DNA from: Pseudeuparius sepicola
Taxonomy: Eukaryota > Arthropoda > Insecta > Coleoptera > Anthribidae
Assembly (NCBI GenBank): GCA_963920635.1
Contig: OY987298.1
Location: forward strand, 20,431,647 to 20,495,646
Direction: 5' to 3'
DNA length: 64,000 nucleotides
Shown here in pieces: positions 22,936 through 33,565 of the stretch. How positions within the stretch are numbered: position 1 is the first letter of the stretch; each line of letters starts with the position of its first letter. Made by a program: the position numbers and the translations under genes. The notes beneath the pieces were generated by a model. That model made no database searches. It was not told the origin of the DNA and saw only the letters and a list, made by a program, of their open reading frames with translations.

Positions 22936-23105
22936 GGATATACGACAACTGGACGCGGGAAATAGGACGCGAGACAACTGGACGCGGATAATTGGACGCG
23001 CGACAATTGGACGCGTGCGACATTTGGACGCGCGAGAATTGGACGTGTACGACAATTGGGCGTGTATAACAATTGGACGCGACGAGATCCGGACGCAAGA
23101 TTCTT
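22936..23105. repeat. Iterated GGACGCG array, left terminus of the MULE
   Basis: About ten units of the form AATTGGACGCG or ACTGGACGCG occur, spaced roughly 11-20 bases apart (variants GGACGTG and GGGCGTG included). The outermost units are the most regular. The array continues as an inverted repeat at the right end. Confidence 0.85.
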
Positions 23106-23196
23106 GGATTTACGAAAAACAATTATGTTAATATAATAATAAATTATCTTAATTGGCCCAGAATAATTTTCAAATGATTTGTGAAAAGGCTCAAAT

Positions 23197-23330
23197 GGTA
23201 GGTAGGTAAATAATATTTTAAATTAATCCTTTCTCTTCGGTAATCCCTTTATTATTCATAGTGTCGAGTGGTAGGTAGGTAAATAATATTTTAAATTAAT
23301 CCTATCTTTTCGGTAATCCCTATATTTTTT
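23197..23330 (+). repeat. Short direct repeat upstream of the MULE transposase
   Basis: Two copies of a roughly 57-bp unit starting TGGTAGGTAGGTAAATAA and ending in a CGGTAATCCCT segment are spaced about 75 bp apart. They sit where a promoter or leader would be; function unknown. Confidence 0.6.
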
Positions 23331-23357
23331 TATATAAAACTGAGGTAACCTACCCCT

Positions 23358-24794
23358 TTGGCATTAAAACCTTCGCATCCTGTGCAAAGTAAAGATGGTT
23401 CTCCAGTTTGTGACGAGCAAAAGGGGAAACCCCATGTTGTTGCACAATGGTTATCTTCACAAGAGAGAGCGAACAATAGGATTATTTGGAAATGTTCCGA
23501 CTACAACAAAAATCACTGCCGAGGAAGAGTACACACGATTAACCAAGAAATAGTCCACAGCACCCATCATCTCCATGTTGCCGATGCTGCCAGAGTTCAA
23601 GCGAAAACTGCAGTTACCGAAATGAAGGAAATTGCAAAGCAGGTTGATCTATCTACACAAGCAGTAATTGCCAGTATATCCGAGAATGTATCACCTGCAG
23701 TCTCAGCACAATTGCCTCCCGTTGTTAGTTTAAAGAGAACTGTTCAACGCGTGCGGAACAGAGCGGAAAATGTCCCGCCAAATCCACGTTCGCTAACAGA
23801 ACTCAGCCTTCCCAGTGATTATATTACCATCAATGGTGAACCCTTTCTGCTATTTGACAGTGGTCCAAGTGATGATCGGATTCTCCTATTTTCAAGAACA
23901 CAAAATTTAGAATACATGGGTCACTGTAACCACTGGTATGCCGACGGTACATTTTCTTCGTCACCTGCTTTGTTTGCACAACTTTATACCATTCACGGGG
24001 TTCAGTACAACAATGTTATACCAACTGTGTATGCCCTTCTGCCGCACAAGACTCAGAGCACCTATAGCCGTCTTCTTCAAGCATTGAAATCGCTACAACC
24101 AGGACTCCGACCCTCTTCTGTTATGGTTGATTTTGAAAGGGCGGCCATAAATGCCTTTTCTGAAGAATTTCCCCAGACCGCCGTTCGTGGTTGCTTCTTT
24201 CATTTTACGCAGTCTATATGGAGACAGATACAACAATCTGGGCTCCAGAGAAGATATAGTGAAGAACCGGAATTTGCATTGCAATTAAGATTATTGGCAG
24301 CGCTGGCCTTCGTTCCTCCAAATGATGTCATCGGAGCTTTTTATGACGTCGTCGAAAGCCAATTTTACTTAGAGAACGAGGAACTATTGTTGCCAGTTAT
24401 TAATTACTTTGAAGGTACTTGGATAGGCCGTACGGACAGGCGAAACCGTCGAAGATCACCACTGTTTGCCATCAGTTTGTGGAACGTCTATGATCTGGCC
24501 CTGGGGGATATCCCACGAACAAATAATGCAGTTGAAGGTTGGCATAACAGCTTTTCTTCCATTGTTCAGGCGACACATCCATCCATTTGGAAGTTCATTC
24601 ATGCGTTGAAAAAGGAAGAAAGCCTGAACAGGGTGAAAATTGAACAATGCATCGCAGGACAGGAACAACCCAGAAAGAAAGTTTATCGTGACACGGCTCA
24701 GAAAATACAAACAGTGATGGCGGATTACGCAAATAGACCAGTGTTAGAGTATTTACGGGGTATCGCATATAGTTTTCAATTCCAACATACCTAA
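23358..24794 (+). CDS. MULE transposase with FLYWCH-type zinc finger
   Basis: This open frame has about 478 codons and no internal stop. Residues 30-75 form an FLYWCH-like finger (IIWKCSDYNKNHCRGR then HHLHVAD, giving C-C-H-H ligands). Residues 190-400 are the MULE domain. WYADGTF and VMVDFERAAINAF carry the first two catalytic aspartates. GCFFHFTQSIWRQIQ matches the conserved CxxH-like region. NNAVEGWHNSF supplies the glutamate. The enzyme would cut and rejoin the element ends. The frame opens at CCT (23,349) without an in-frame ATG until about residue 89, so the first exon or start codon is missing or lies in an upstream exon. The stop is followed by about 225 bp before the right terminal array. 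Confidence 0.85.
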   Translation: MALKPSHPVQSKDGSPVCDEQKGKPHVVAQWLSSQERANNRIIWKCSDYNKNHCRGRVHTINQEIVHSTHHLHVADAARVQAKTAVTEMKEIAKQVDLSTQAVIASISENVSPAVSAQLPPVVSLKRTVQRVRNRAENVPPNPRSLTELSLPSDYITINGEPFLLFDSGPSDDRILLFSRTQNLEYMGHCNHWYADGTFSSSPALFAQLYTIHGVQYNNVIPTVYALLPHKTQSTYSRLLQALKSLQPGLRPSSVMVDFERAAINAFSEEFPQTAVRGCFFHFTQSIWRQIQQSGLQRRYSEEPEFALQLRLLAALAFVPPNDVIGAFYDVVESQFYLENEELLLPVINYFEGTWIGRTDRRNRRRSPLFAISLWNVYDLALGDIPRTNNAVEGWHNSFSSIVQATHPSIWKFIHALKKEESLNRVKIEQCIAGQEQPRKKVYRDTAQKIQTVMADYANRPVLEYLRGIAYSFQFQHT

Positions 24795-25020
24795 TAATAT
24801 GTATAAAAATTATTATGTATGTGCTATTATAATATGTTATTATATTAAAACAAATGTATATTTATAACTGACAAAATTGATTACTTCAATCAAAAGAATT
24901 TAAACAAATATTTTTGTATTAGCCGAATAAACCATTGTTTGATGATAATTCGCCATTTATTTGACTTGCCAATTTCGTGTTTATTTGGACTTGAATTTTT
25001 TTTTTCAGAAAGAAACCTAC

Positions 25021-25173
25021 TAATTGTCGCGTCCAATTGTCGTACGCGTTCAATTGTCATATTCGTCCAATTTTCGCGCGTCCAAATGTCGCACACGTCC
25101 AATTGTCGCGCGTCCAATTATCCGCGTCCAGTTGTCGCGCGTCCTATTTCCCGCGTCCAGTTGACGTGACACC
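25021..25173. repeat. Iterated CGCGTCC array, right terminus of the MULE
   Basis: About nine CGCGTCCAATTGTCG-type units mirror the left array. The last 40 bases before the target duplication match the left end in the same order (ACTGGACGCGGGAAATAGG on the complementary strand). Confidence 0.85.
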
Positions 25174-25182
25174 CTCTGGCCT

Positions 25183-25401
25183 AATATATAGGCCCTACGA
25201 AAGACAGTGTAGTCCTAATCCCTAGTAGCGAATTAATCATCCCGGAAAAGTCTACATAACCTGACGTCGGGTGAGACCGCCAGATTTAGGTGAATTTGAG
25301 CAATTGTTCCTAGGTAATATTTGTACTGATGGCCCGTAACGGATCTTTTTAGGATGCCTTTAGACTGCTTTATTTATATTAAAATGCTACAAATTTAATA
25401 C
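25183..25401 (-). repeat. LTR-like monomer M2' (far part)
   Basis: This is the inverted partner of 7,582-7,800, including GATCCGTTACGGGCCATCA on the minus strand. It resumes directly after the MULE target duplication. Confidence 0.6.
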
Positions 25402-25883
25402 AGTGGACATAATATAATATTCATGGAAAAAATCTATACGATTTCAATAATAGTTATTTATATTGTAGATTCTACAATTATTACTCTTGAGTACTGCCAC
25501 GAATTCACAATTATCTTTTATTTCTATCTAAAAAAATATTCCGTATAACAAGCAATAACTACATCACAAAGGGCTAATAAATATTTACCAATCAAATGGG
25601 GCGCCAACTAATATCGTGCCTGCATTCCCCGACCCCATACAAACTCCTGTTGTATCCTCCCGGAATCACCATACCCAAAATTTAAATAAATCGGTCCTGA
25701 TTAGATGGCCAGCCCCCGCTATCGCAGCTTCGGATCTAATCTGAATTCTTCGGCCTCGCGCGACCTTCGTACCTTCCTAATAGTCCCTTCTGGGGAATCC
25801 TAATCCCCAGTCGCGAAATAAGCATCCCGAAAAAGTCTACGAAACCGAACGTGTGGAGATGCCGCCTGATTTAGGGATAATCA
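25402..25883 (-). repeat. LTR-like monomer M1' (inverted partner of M1)
   Basis: This is the reverse complement of 1,996-2,463 without the hAT insertion, so it shows the empty hAT site GTCCACTG once, near 25,402-25,409. M1' and M2' adjoin exactly as M1 and M2 do. Confidence 0.6.
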
Positions 25884-26771
25884 TATAATAATTAATAGGT
25901 GACCCATAATGATCTTTGGGAATTATTTGGATTATTTTTCTTTCAGAGGGCTAGTTAGTGCGATAAACTAGTGCAAATTTAATGAATTGCTTCTTTTTAA
26001 ACAGTGGCCTTTTCCTCTGGAGTAATTTTGTGTACCGCAAATTTCGTATCGCCCGTGTTCCGAGTTTAGATACCCCACACCTGAAGCCAGTAAAATAATA
26101 AAAAAATTAATCCTAGAAACACAATGATATTGTTGGGGGCTATGGGGCTATGTTTCGGGACATTGTATCCAATGCTTAAACAACATGTAGTGCCTCGGAT
26201 TGATCTCTAGTTTAGTTCGGGGCTACTGCGCAAAAAAAACACGTATTTGGCTCGACAAAGGCAACAACTTTTTTAAAATATATTTTTTCGGAAACGTCTT
26301 ATAATTTTCAAGATAAATGACCAATCAAATTCATATTTCGATCTGTGATAAACTAAATAAGAAAGGATCAAAATTATTAAACTTGTCTCACTTTCGATTT
26401 GACAAAAATATCAACGTTGATATTATTCAACTATCAACTATCGCAGTTTCCCCATGACCCCAGTTGCATAAACTGACACACTGTGGTGTAAAGCCAGTCT
26501 TACACTACGAGTGCTAATGCCAGAATAATTTGCCACACTTACAACAATACAATTATTATTGAGCCGTTGTCTGCCTCAATCGAGAACAAATTAATCCGTT
26601 TTCTCGTAGTGCTTGTCCAATATGAACAAATAAATGTACGACATGCACCTGTCTGAGACAATTCGGAATCGTATAATTCCTGAAGCCCGATGTACTGAAG
26701 ACAATAATTCTCATTGGTTTCGCCGTAAGCTGATATCATATTAGTGAAGTCATTATTATCGTAAAAACCGG
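25884..26771 (-). repeat. Outer block, right arm of the ~26-kb inverted repeat
   Basis: This is the reverse complement of 570-1,277. It includes about 190 bases missing from the left arm, with a primer-binding-like motif (TACCCCACACCTGAAGCCA on the plus strand) near 26,072. The empty site of the CAGGGTATC MITE lies near 25,875-25,885. Confidence 0.6.
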
Positions 26772-27574
26772 TGACAGCCGCCGCTCCTTTTGGAAATATT
26801 TGAGTCTATATCAAAAACCAAATTAGAGGAATTATAGCACACTGTGTAACGTAATATGCAATACTTCTCGTTTTGGGCTTTGATAGGTCGGTAATGATTT
26901 TTTTTCGTTACAATTTGACTCTTTTACGGAAATAGAAAGCTGTTAGTTTGTGTAGGCGAAGTGCCTCTCTTTTGTTTTCGAATTTTGCTTAGGCTTAAAA
27001 AAATTTAAAAGTGGTATGCTCTACTTGTTTTGGCTGGGATAATTCAGTGAAAAAAAAAAAAACTGCAGGAGTTCATTTTATCTATTTTGTTTTGTTTTTC
27101 TTTTGGTGACTATAATATGGAGTAAACAACACAATAGACAGTTTTTATAATTTACCTTATGTACAGGGTGTCCCAATTAAAGTGATAAACGATTTTCTCG
27201 GTAATTTTAAAGATAAATTTATGGTTCGAAAACCAGACTTGTGTAGAACTTTCCGAGGAATTGTAATGTGACGTCAAACTTAATATACCGGGTGCTGTTA
27301 AAAAGTTATTTCAAATAATACCATTTTCCCAAAAATTGTGAAGTTGGATTTTAACAAGAAATGTTAGAGTAACGTCTTCACGTTATCTGAGACGCACTCT
27401 TGTCAACCCTACCAGTGCATTATTTTCAATAGATTGGTGGTAATACTAGTAAATCAATAAACTGATTAATATAAAACCCTTCATTATCACCACGCCCATT
27501 TTTACCCTCCACTTTTAAGACCTGCCCATGGACTCACAAAAATGGACCAAATAAAGTTTATATTTGAGTCCAAC
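26772..27574. other. Unannotated AT-rich stretch
   Basis: No coding frame was recognised. A single TACAGGGTGTCCCAATTAAAG end lies near 27,163, and a possible partner TATACCGGGTGCTG near 27,283 may mark an old TA-target MITE. Confidence 0.35.
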
Positions 27575-28555
27575 CGATTTGGGGTTAATAGATTTCTATT
27601 TGTAACAGCACAGCACCGATTTGCCACGCCACAAATAACCGAAATTGCTGTAGCAGCAAAAAACTTCTTGCTAAAATCATTTTGCTGCCACAAATAGATA
27701 TCTAATTGAAGTTATTGTAAAAATACACGAACCTATTTGCTACAAACAAGTCCTTATTTGTGGGAGCAAAATCTCTATTTGAGACAAATAGGTTTATCAT
27801 GCTAAGATATTCTATTGTCACAAATCGGCTCTCGTTAGCAACAAATAGGAACCTACCTGTAGCAAATAAGAAGGGTACTTGATAATGGCTAGTGCGCATG
27901 CGATTTGTGTAATTTCTTCACCATGTCAACAGTTCGGTCAGCTTCGTTTGAGCCGTCTGAAGTACAAGTCTGCCGCTTGCCACGCCGTGTTTATAAAAAT
28001 GGTGGACAACTCTGATAAACTTTAACTCTTTACCACTGCTGTATCTCGACTGTTAAACCAAATGATCCAAGCCTTGTGTTATACTTTGGAACTTCAACAA
28101 CCAACTTCGTAAATTTAAACATTTAAAGATATCGTAATTCATCATGTATATACAATAAGTGATAATACAAAAAATATACCACGGATTGTGACATTTTTTG
28201 AACAAGACAGGACTACGGAAATTTGAATACAATGTTGACAGAACTGTAATTTTAAAAAATAAAAACACTTACTAGCAGTAAATAGGTCCACTTATTTGCC
28301 ATGAGAAAGTTAATAGGTCCGTCTATTAACCACAGCAAAGTTATCTTTTAGTGACAGGTAGAAAGTCTATTTGCTCCAATAAGAATTAATATTTGCTACA
28401 AATAGGTATATATATATATTAGCCTATTAACCACAAAGAGGTTCATCTTAGGAAAGTGACTCTATTTGTGGTAGCAAGACAACCTAGCTAGGGCCTATTT
28501 AATGCAGATATCTTGCTGCGGCTAACAGATTTCTATTAGTGGCTAATAGAAATTT
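27575..28555. mobile_element. Non-autonomous element rich in CTATTTG / CAAATAG sites
   Basis: About twenty copies of CTATTTG, CTATTAR, CAAATAG or close variants occur in both orientations. They fall in two blocks (27,590-27,870 and 28,270-28,550) around a 400-bp centre without them. Several form palindromes, for example TATTTGCTACAAATAGG at 28,389-28,406. The outer parts show loose inverted similarity (AGATTTCTATTTGTAACAG versus its complement-like AGATTTCTATTAGTGG at the far end). No coding frame is present. I infer a DNA transposon derivative with dense subterminal binding sites; the exact ends are not resolved. Confidence 0.5.
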
Positions 28556-28920
28556 CCCTCAGTATAGAACTAAGAATACAGGGTGCATCAAAATTCATGT
28601 ACAGAGTGTGGCCAAAAACCAAAGCCAAAAAATGTACTACTTAGCAAACGAAACCCCTAATTTATTAATCTGTGAATGAGTTGTTGTCAAGTGCTGAAAT
28701 ATATTTATTTGCACGCCCATGGAAACCAATATTTTATGAAACTGTCCTAATCAATTAAGAAATTTTCAATAAAGACTATGTTAAAAAATATTTGTATTGT
28801 ACCTATTTACAAACAAAACAATGCACTTTATCATACTAAAAAGTAGAAGGAATTTAAAGATGTTGTATTCAGAAAAAATAAAGTTTTAGGGCATCTTTCA
28901 AAGGTAGCTTGTAAAATATT
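28556..28920. other. Unannotated stretch with an ACAGGGTGCATC end
   Basis: No gene was seen. A TACAGGGTGCATC motif near 28,577 resembles the ends of TA-target elements elsewhere in the window. Confidence 0.3.
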
Positions 28921-28923
28921 TAC

Positions 28924-28994
28924 CTGTGAAACGAAATCCCGGGCTCTTGCTTTTCACTTCTGATTTTTCAACCAAATGCTGAACAATTCACCAT
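28924..28994 (-). pseudogene. THAP-type zinc-finger first exon, remnant
   Basis: An ATG at 28,994 encodes MVNCSAFG followed by a stop in place of the second zinc-ligand cysteine. It continues as a THAP-like N-terminus (RSEKQEPGISFHR) and ends at a good splice donor (CACAG followed by GTAAAT). THAP fingers bind DNA and are found at the N-terminus of P-element transposases and related proteins. About 120 bp of upstream sequence (GAACGGCGGCCATTTTATA) also matches 51,105-51,228 on the other strand, so a whole promoter-plus-exon unit was copied. Confidence 0.6.
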
Positions 28995-29432
28995 CGTAAG
29001 AGTATATTTTCCCCTTAGTCACTGTTACTTTTAATTCACTAACTCACAAATTCACGAAATTAACTCACAACGCACTGGCTTTGTCTGCCACATATAAAAT
29101 GGCCGCCGTTCAAAACAACGTAACAAAATCTATACATTTTCATGTTTATCCACATAAGATTTGTAGCCAAAGGGCCTTCCACTGAAATGGTCACATTTGC
29201 CTTCCCATTCGTAATCTATGGCCTCCTTTCATTTCCAAACAGACAGTACCAAAAATACTTTCGCAGATAGCATTCTACGAATGTCCAAAAATGTAAAATT
29301 GTAAATTTCAATGTTGCTTATTTTGTTCATTTAGTTTTTCTTTTACGAAAAATGCTAGGAAATAACAAAGACCATGTTCATTTCGGAAGTTACTCTAACA
29401 TTCACCTCCATCGCTACTATAAAGGAGCCGGT

Positions 29433-29930
29433 TTAGTTTATTGCCCGGCCTCCAAGTTTAACTCGTAGCGAAGTTAAAATCCCCCATACACACCCGGGCC
29501 AATTAGCATTTCCATAAAGTAAGACCGCCGCCGCGCTGCAGGTAGGTTTACGGGATAGAATGCAATAAAGGGCCCGCACTCTAAACTGGAGTACCGCGGC
29601 GCCGCCGGCACAATAAAGAGTTGGGAGTTGTGTTGTAGTGTCGATGCGGGCGCCGCGGAATTGGGTCGTCAAGTTCGTGCCGGCGGGAATTTTACAAGGG
29701 CGGCGCTTTTCCGACACGGGAAAAATACCATGGGCAATTCGACAACGCGGTATAAGATGTTGCGCAATAGGGGGAATAGTCGGAATGCACGCATTATCAG
29801 AATATTGTCGCTTTCCAATTTAAGGGGTGCTGAAATCACCAACAATATGATAAAATTGCTATTACACTTTTTTAGTGCTACTAGTTCGTACGTCTCAGCC
29901 AGCGCAGCGGGCCGGGGGAAATGACTGCAA
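29433..29930. other. GC-rich island 1
   Basis: This segment is strongly enriched in CG dinucleotides compared with the AT-rich surroundings (GCCGCCGCGCTGCAGG, GCGGCGCCGCCGGC). Open frames on both strands are by-products of composition. I see no protein signature. Confidence 0.4.
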
Positions 29931-30514
29931 CTTGCAATTGATCGTTAATAGGTTTTTGGTCACTGTTGCCACTTGACCAGCTCGTGTAGAAAACGCTGCG
30001 AATGAAATAAAAAATAATCGCGATAGAGTTGAGGCTTGTATTAGGAATAGAGGGCAACATCGAGCGGTACAAAGTTTAAAATCTGATAACTTGCAACGGT
30101 AGAATCCAAAATTGAAATGTAAATAAAGTCAAAATCATACATCTGACACTGACACAAGATACTATTCCAAAAGTATTATTCTGAAAAGTGAAAACAAATC
30201 GGTAAAGTGGTAAATATGATTATAAGTAGGTTATGGTGAATGCTACGTCATTAGGAAGTGGTGTGTTGTGCCGGGAAAGTACAGCGAACAGTGAAAACAA
30301 ATTAGTGGATTGGTAAATGTGAATATTACATGCTCATTCCTAAGCCCAGAAGTATAATAATAAAAAAGTAATATTAATTCACTCCAACATCATTATATAC
30401 TCGTACCATCAGAAATGTCCCATTAGAGGTAATATTATTTGCACCAAATCTGAAGTGAATATATCCCAGTCTCGGTAGAAAAGATAGTAAAACTACTTCA
30501 TGGATCTAGATACC
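29931..30514. other. Unannotated stretch
   Basis: No gene or clear element end was seen. Two similar short segments, GTGAAAACAAATCGGTAAAG and GTGAAAACAAATTAGTGGAT, lie about 100 bp apart near 30,190 and 30,290. Confidence 0.3.
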
Positions 30515-30585
30515 CCACACCTGACACCAGTAAATAATATCAATCTATTCATAAAGAAGCTTGTACAATAATAGTTATTTACATT
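30515..30585 (-). repeat. LTR-like tail with primer-binding-like motif
   Basis: On the minus strand TGCAATGTAAATAACTATTA, as in the tail of M1 near 2,400, leads into CTGGTGTCAGGTGTGGGGTA, a variant of the tRNA-Leu-type primer site. It is an isolated fragment of the LTR-like family. Confidence 0.5.
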
Positions 30586-30705
30586 GCAAGATGCGTAAGT
30601 CCACTTTTTTGGCCGAAGAGGTTGTTTAAGGACCAAGGCAACGCCCGCGTTGCCTCGGTCCTTAAAAACCTCCGAGGCCAAAAAAGAGCTTACTCATCGT
30701 GCAAG
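30586..30705. repeat. Near-perfect 120-bp hairpin, H1
   Basis: The arms of about 58 bases pair almost without mismatch, with the centre at AAGGCAACGCCCGCGTTGCC. No protein is coded. Similar hairpins lie at 38,801-38,920 and 61,583-61,700. Confidence 0.7.
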
Positions 30706-30879
30706 TATTACATTTCCTGACAAGTTCCTATTAGGTACAGGTAATTTTAATTAAACGCTATGGAGCAGATTGTGAGTAATGATATTGAAAATAATCATTG
30801 CTCAATTATTAAAAATTAAAATCAGTAATAAATATAAGAAGTAGAATGCAGCGATAATAAAAAAAATAAAAAACTTGGG

Positions 30880-30960
30880 TTTTGTGCGGGACTCGAACCC
30901 GTGAACTACGGTTTACTATCCGGAAGCTTGTAACCCAGAACTACGTTTACTGTTGCTTAA
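30880..30960 (-). repeat. tRNA-like (B-box) fragment, possible SINE piece
   Basis: On the minus strand CACGGGTTCGAGTCCCGCAC resembles a tRNA T-arm with a good B box. A matching A box and a full cloverleaf are not evident, so this is not called as a tRNA gene. Confidence 0.3.
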
Positions 30961-32270
30961 CTTTGCTATTAGAAATATTATTTGACACTAAAAGTATATC
31001 CATATTCTTAATTTTTCTTTGGCATAATTCGTATTTTTCATCAAAACCAGTTTATAAAACAATCGATGTGAAAAATATTAAATTTGACGCCAGTTCCAAG
31101 TTGATACATATATTTTATTAAAGGTTTTAAGGTTCTCTCTGCATAATCGTTGCATCGTTGCTAGGAAATACTTTTTGTACCTAGCAACAGGGCACCTCGA
31201 ACATTTCACTTTCGCTTTCGGACCTAAGTGAACTTACGGGGGAGGGAGCAGGAAAAATTATTGTTTAATTTGAATAAGATTGATAACCAGTGCCGTTTCA
31301 AAGACCCAGTCCCAATACAAGCGGTTCCTACTGAAAATGTACATCCACGATAACTCTTATACAAAACCACTACATTTGGTTGGTTTTGACCAAATCTATT
31401 TGAATGGAATAAAAGATTTAGGAATTTATTTGCTAAAAATAAAAAAAATATATAAAATGACTATCTGGCTTCCTTTGGAGAATATATCTTACAGAAATAC
31501 GTGTAAAATTTTCGCTCACTACATGCAAAATTAACAACGTTAGAATAGAAAACTACTAAACTGCTTTATTTTAAACTGTAAGGTGCTGCCTCCAGTGGCC
31601 GGGTCCAAAAAAACACTACATCGAGAGAGTAATAAAGGACGTTGAAGCGAATTGTTCAAGAAAGCTTGCACCTATGCAAGACCCTAAAGTACCTAAGTTT
31701 TGGTATTTGCGCGCACCAGTTATTTACCCTAATTTCCCGGTTGATTAACCATGTTTTTACGAGACGAGACTCATCATTAATTAGTGCAACGTTCAAAGGA
31801 AACTATTCGGGCCTAACGAGGCAACGGATCACTAACTAAAAGCGCCCGGTTGCCGCCTCGCATCATCTAGAGGGAAACTTTCAAGCAGATCCCTGACACC
31901 CATGTTTGTCTAGAGGAGCTGCCGGGAAAATTGTATTCTCGGTAGGTGGTTCGAGCCTTCGAGGTAATTTAATGGTGCAAGGAATTCACTTCAAATTCGA
32001 CCCAGTATACAAGTCCTTTTTTTTTAATTTATTGACTTTAAGTCATTATGCAATGGCAATTCACTCACTCTTCTGTCCCCTACCACCCTCAACCGTAATG
32101 ATAGAATGTACAGCGTACTGCCGGCAGGACGAAAACCACTCATCTGAGGACTTGCAAAATCGTAATATTTAAGGCTTTTCCATCCTTCTGGCAGGACTGA
32201 AGGTAGTATCAAAAAATTCGTCAAAATTCAAGCTACCAGCGCAACTTTTGATCAGGACTGTACGTCAAAT
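30961..32270. other. Unannotated stretch
   Basis: No coding frame with family resemblance was seen. Short frames near 31,642-31,839 and 31,906-32,172 have no recognisable motif. Confidence 0.3.
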
Positions 32271-32282
32271 CGCAGAGAAGTT

Positions 32283-32547
32283 ATGACCTGTCGAATCTCC
32301 CGTATTTTAGTCGCCAAAACGATGCGAGTGGGGCAGCGTGTTTCCGCTTTGGCTAGTTGTTTTGACGCGAAATATGACAATTCGTGGAGCTTTTCTCAGT
32401 TTGGTGACCAGTGGCGGTCGGCACGGTGTAATGGTACAATTAAAAAAATTATTAAATCGAAGAATTTGGCTCTAGTGCTTTGGGATATTGATAAAAAGGT
32501 AGTCAAAATTTCACTTGATGCCCTACGAGTGAAAGACTGTGAACAAG
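32283..32547 (+). CDS. Possible 5' coding exon, unrecognised
   Basis: An ATG frame encodes RVSALASCFDAKYDNSWSF, GDQWRSARCNGTIKKI and ALVLWDIDKK. The end at 32,547 coincides with CAAG followed by GTAATT, a fair splice donor. The pattern (basic start, aromatic core, a G-T-I/V strand, a VLWDID strand) recalls the small N-terminal domain in front of some transposase proteins, but I cannot name a family. No downstream exon was found. It could be a chance frame. Confidence 0.3.
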
Positions 32548-32559
32548 GTAATTTTTGAA

Positions 32560-33565
32560 TTTAACATTTCATGATAAAATGTATCCTTTTTTTCTTTCCT
32601 TGTAGACTTATCTATCTACTTAATTAAAAAATAAGAACTTGAATTATATTAATAAATAATACAAAAAATCAAATTTGCAACGAAACCATGACACATACAA
32701 AAAATTACCAAGAGGGCATTTTTGTTTAATTTTAAAATAAATATAAATAAAAATTAAAATATAAAATTAAAATATAATTATTAAAATTAAAATATAAAAT
32801 ATATATATATAAATTGAATACATTTTATTGCTATACAAGGTGGTTCTTTTTTTTCTAAAAGCAATTATACTAATTACCACTTTTACGCCACTGGTGGTTC
32901 AAGGTGTTTGATATTAACAGGTTTTATGCTAACCCATGCCGTTATAACTTGTACCAAATATATACCTTAACACGTTAACACCCTGCAACTTTTTAATAAA
33001 GCCTTAAAATGATATAGTTTATAAAAGAAAGTGCGGTTATTTTTTAGTTTTCTATCACCTGTTGAAGTGTCGCAGAATAAAACTGAATCACTCTGTATTT
33101 TAAAAGTATAGATATATAGGTTGATTATTTGAAGTTTTTTTTTTTGGTTTTTCATATTTTATTTACCAAATAATGTTTTTTAATGTTCCTACTTTATATT
33201 AAACCACGCGACTGGACTCCTGTAATAAATTTATGAGAGGTTGGAATCAATATACCTTTTACTATGGTACTGCTAGCAGGACTCTGTCGTCCTCTTTGAA
33301 GAACAAAAAATGCATTTGCGAAACTAAGTCCTTCTAGCAGGACCTAGTCCCGGTACAAAAGTACTTCCGGAGGAGCTTCCAGCAAGACAACGTCTTGTAC
33401 GTTCTATCATTAAAATCTCAAATGGGACTACCATGCTTGTGATACCTCATTTTAAATTTAATTTTGTCGGGAATACAGGACCATTTAATTATTTGAAATC
33501 GATTGAAAAATAAAAAATAGGGAATAAAGTCTACTTACAGAACTTGGTCCTAACAACTCAATAAG
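32560..33565. other. AT-rich stretch with simple repeats
   Basis: It contains an AAATTAAAATATAA-type simple repeat at about 32,725-32,815 ending in a TA run. No gene was seen. Confidence 0.35.

Larger units (their letters stand above)
22936..25173 (+). mobile_element. Mutator-like element (MULE) with repeat-built termini
   Basis: The element is flanked by a perfect 9-bp duplication CTCTGGCCT (22,927-22,935 and 25,174-25,182), the size typical of Mutator elements. The interrupted LTR-like sequence rejoins correctly across it. The ends are inverted repeats of about 150-170 bp that consist almost entirely of GGACGCG-centred units. One long gene encodes an FLYWCH-MULE transposase with all expected acidic residues. 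Total length is 2,238 bp. Confidence 0.88.

Noticed and set aside
22669..22965. 98-codon frame crossing the MULE boundary
   Set aside because: It runs from LTR-like sequence into the MULE terminus; it cannot be an original gene.
23040..23120. Iterated GGACGCG units as a CRISPR array
   Set aside because: Units are short, variable in spacing, mirrored at both ends of a transposon and in a eukaryotic context.
30880..30960. Functional tRNA gene
   Set aside because: Only a T-arm-like part is present; no acceptor stem or D-arm pairing was found.
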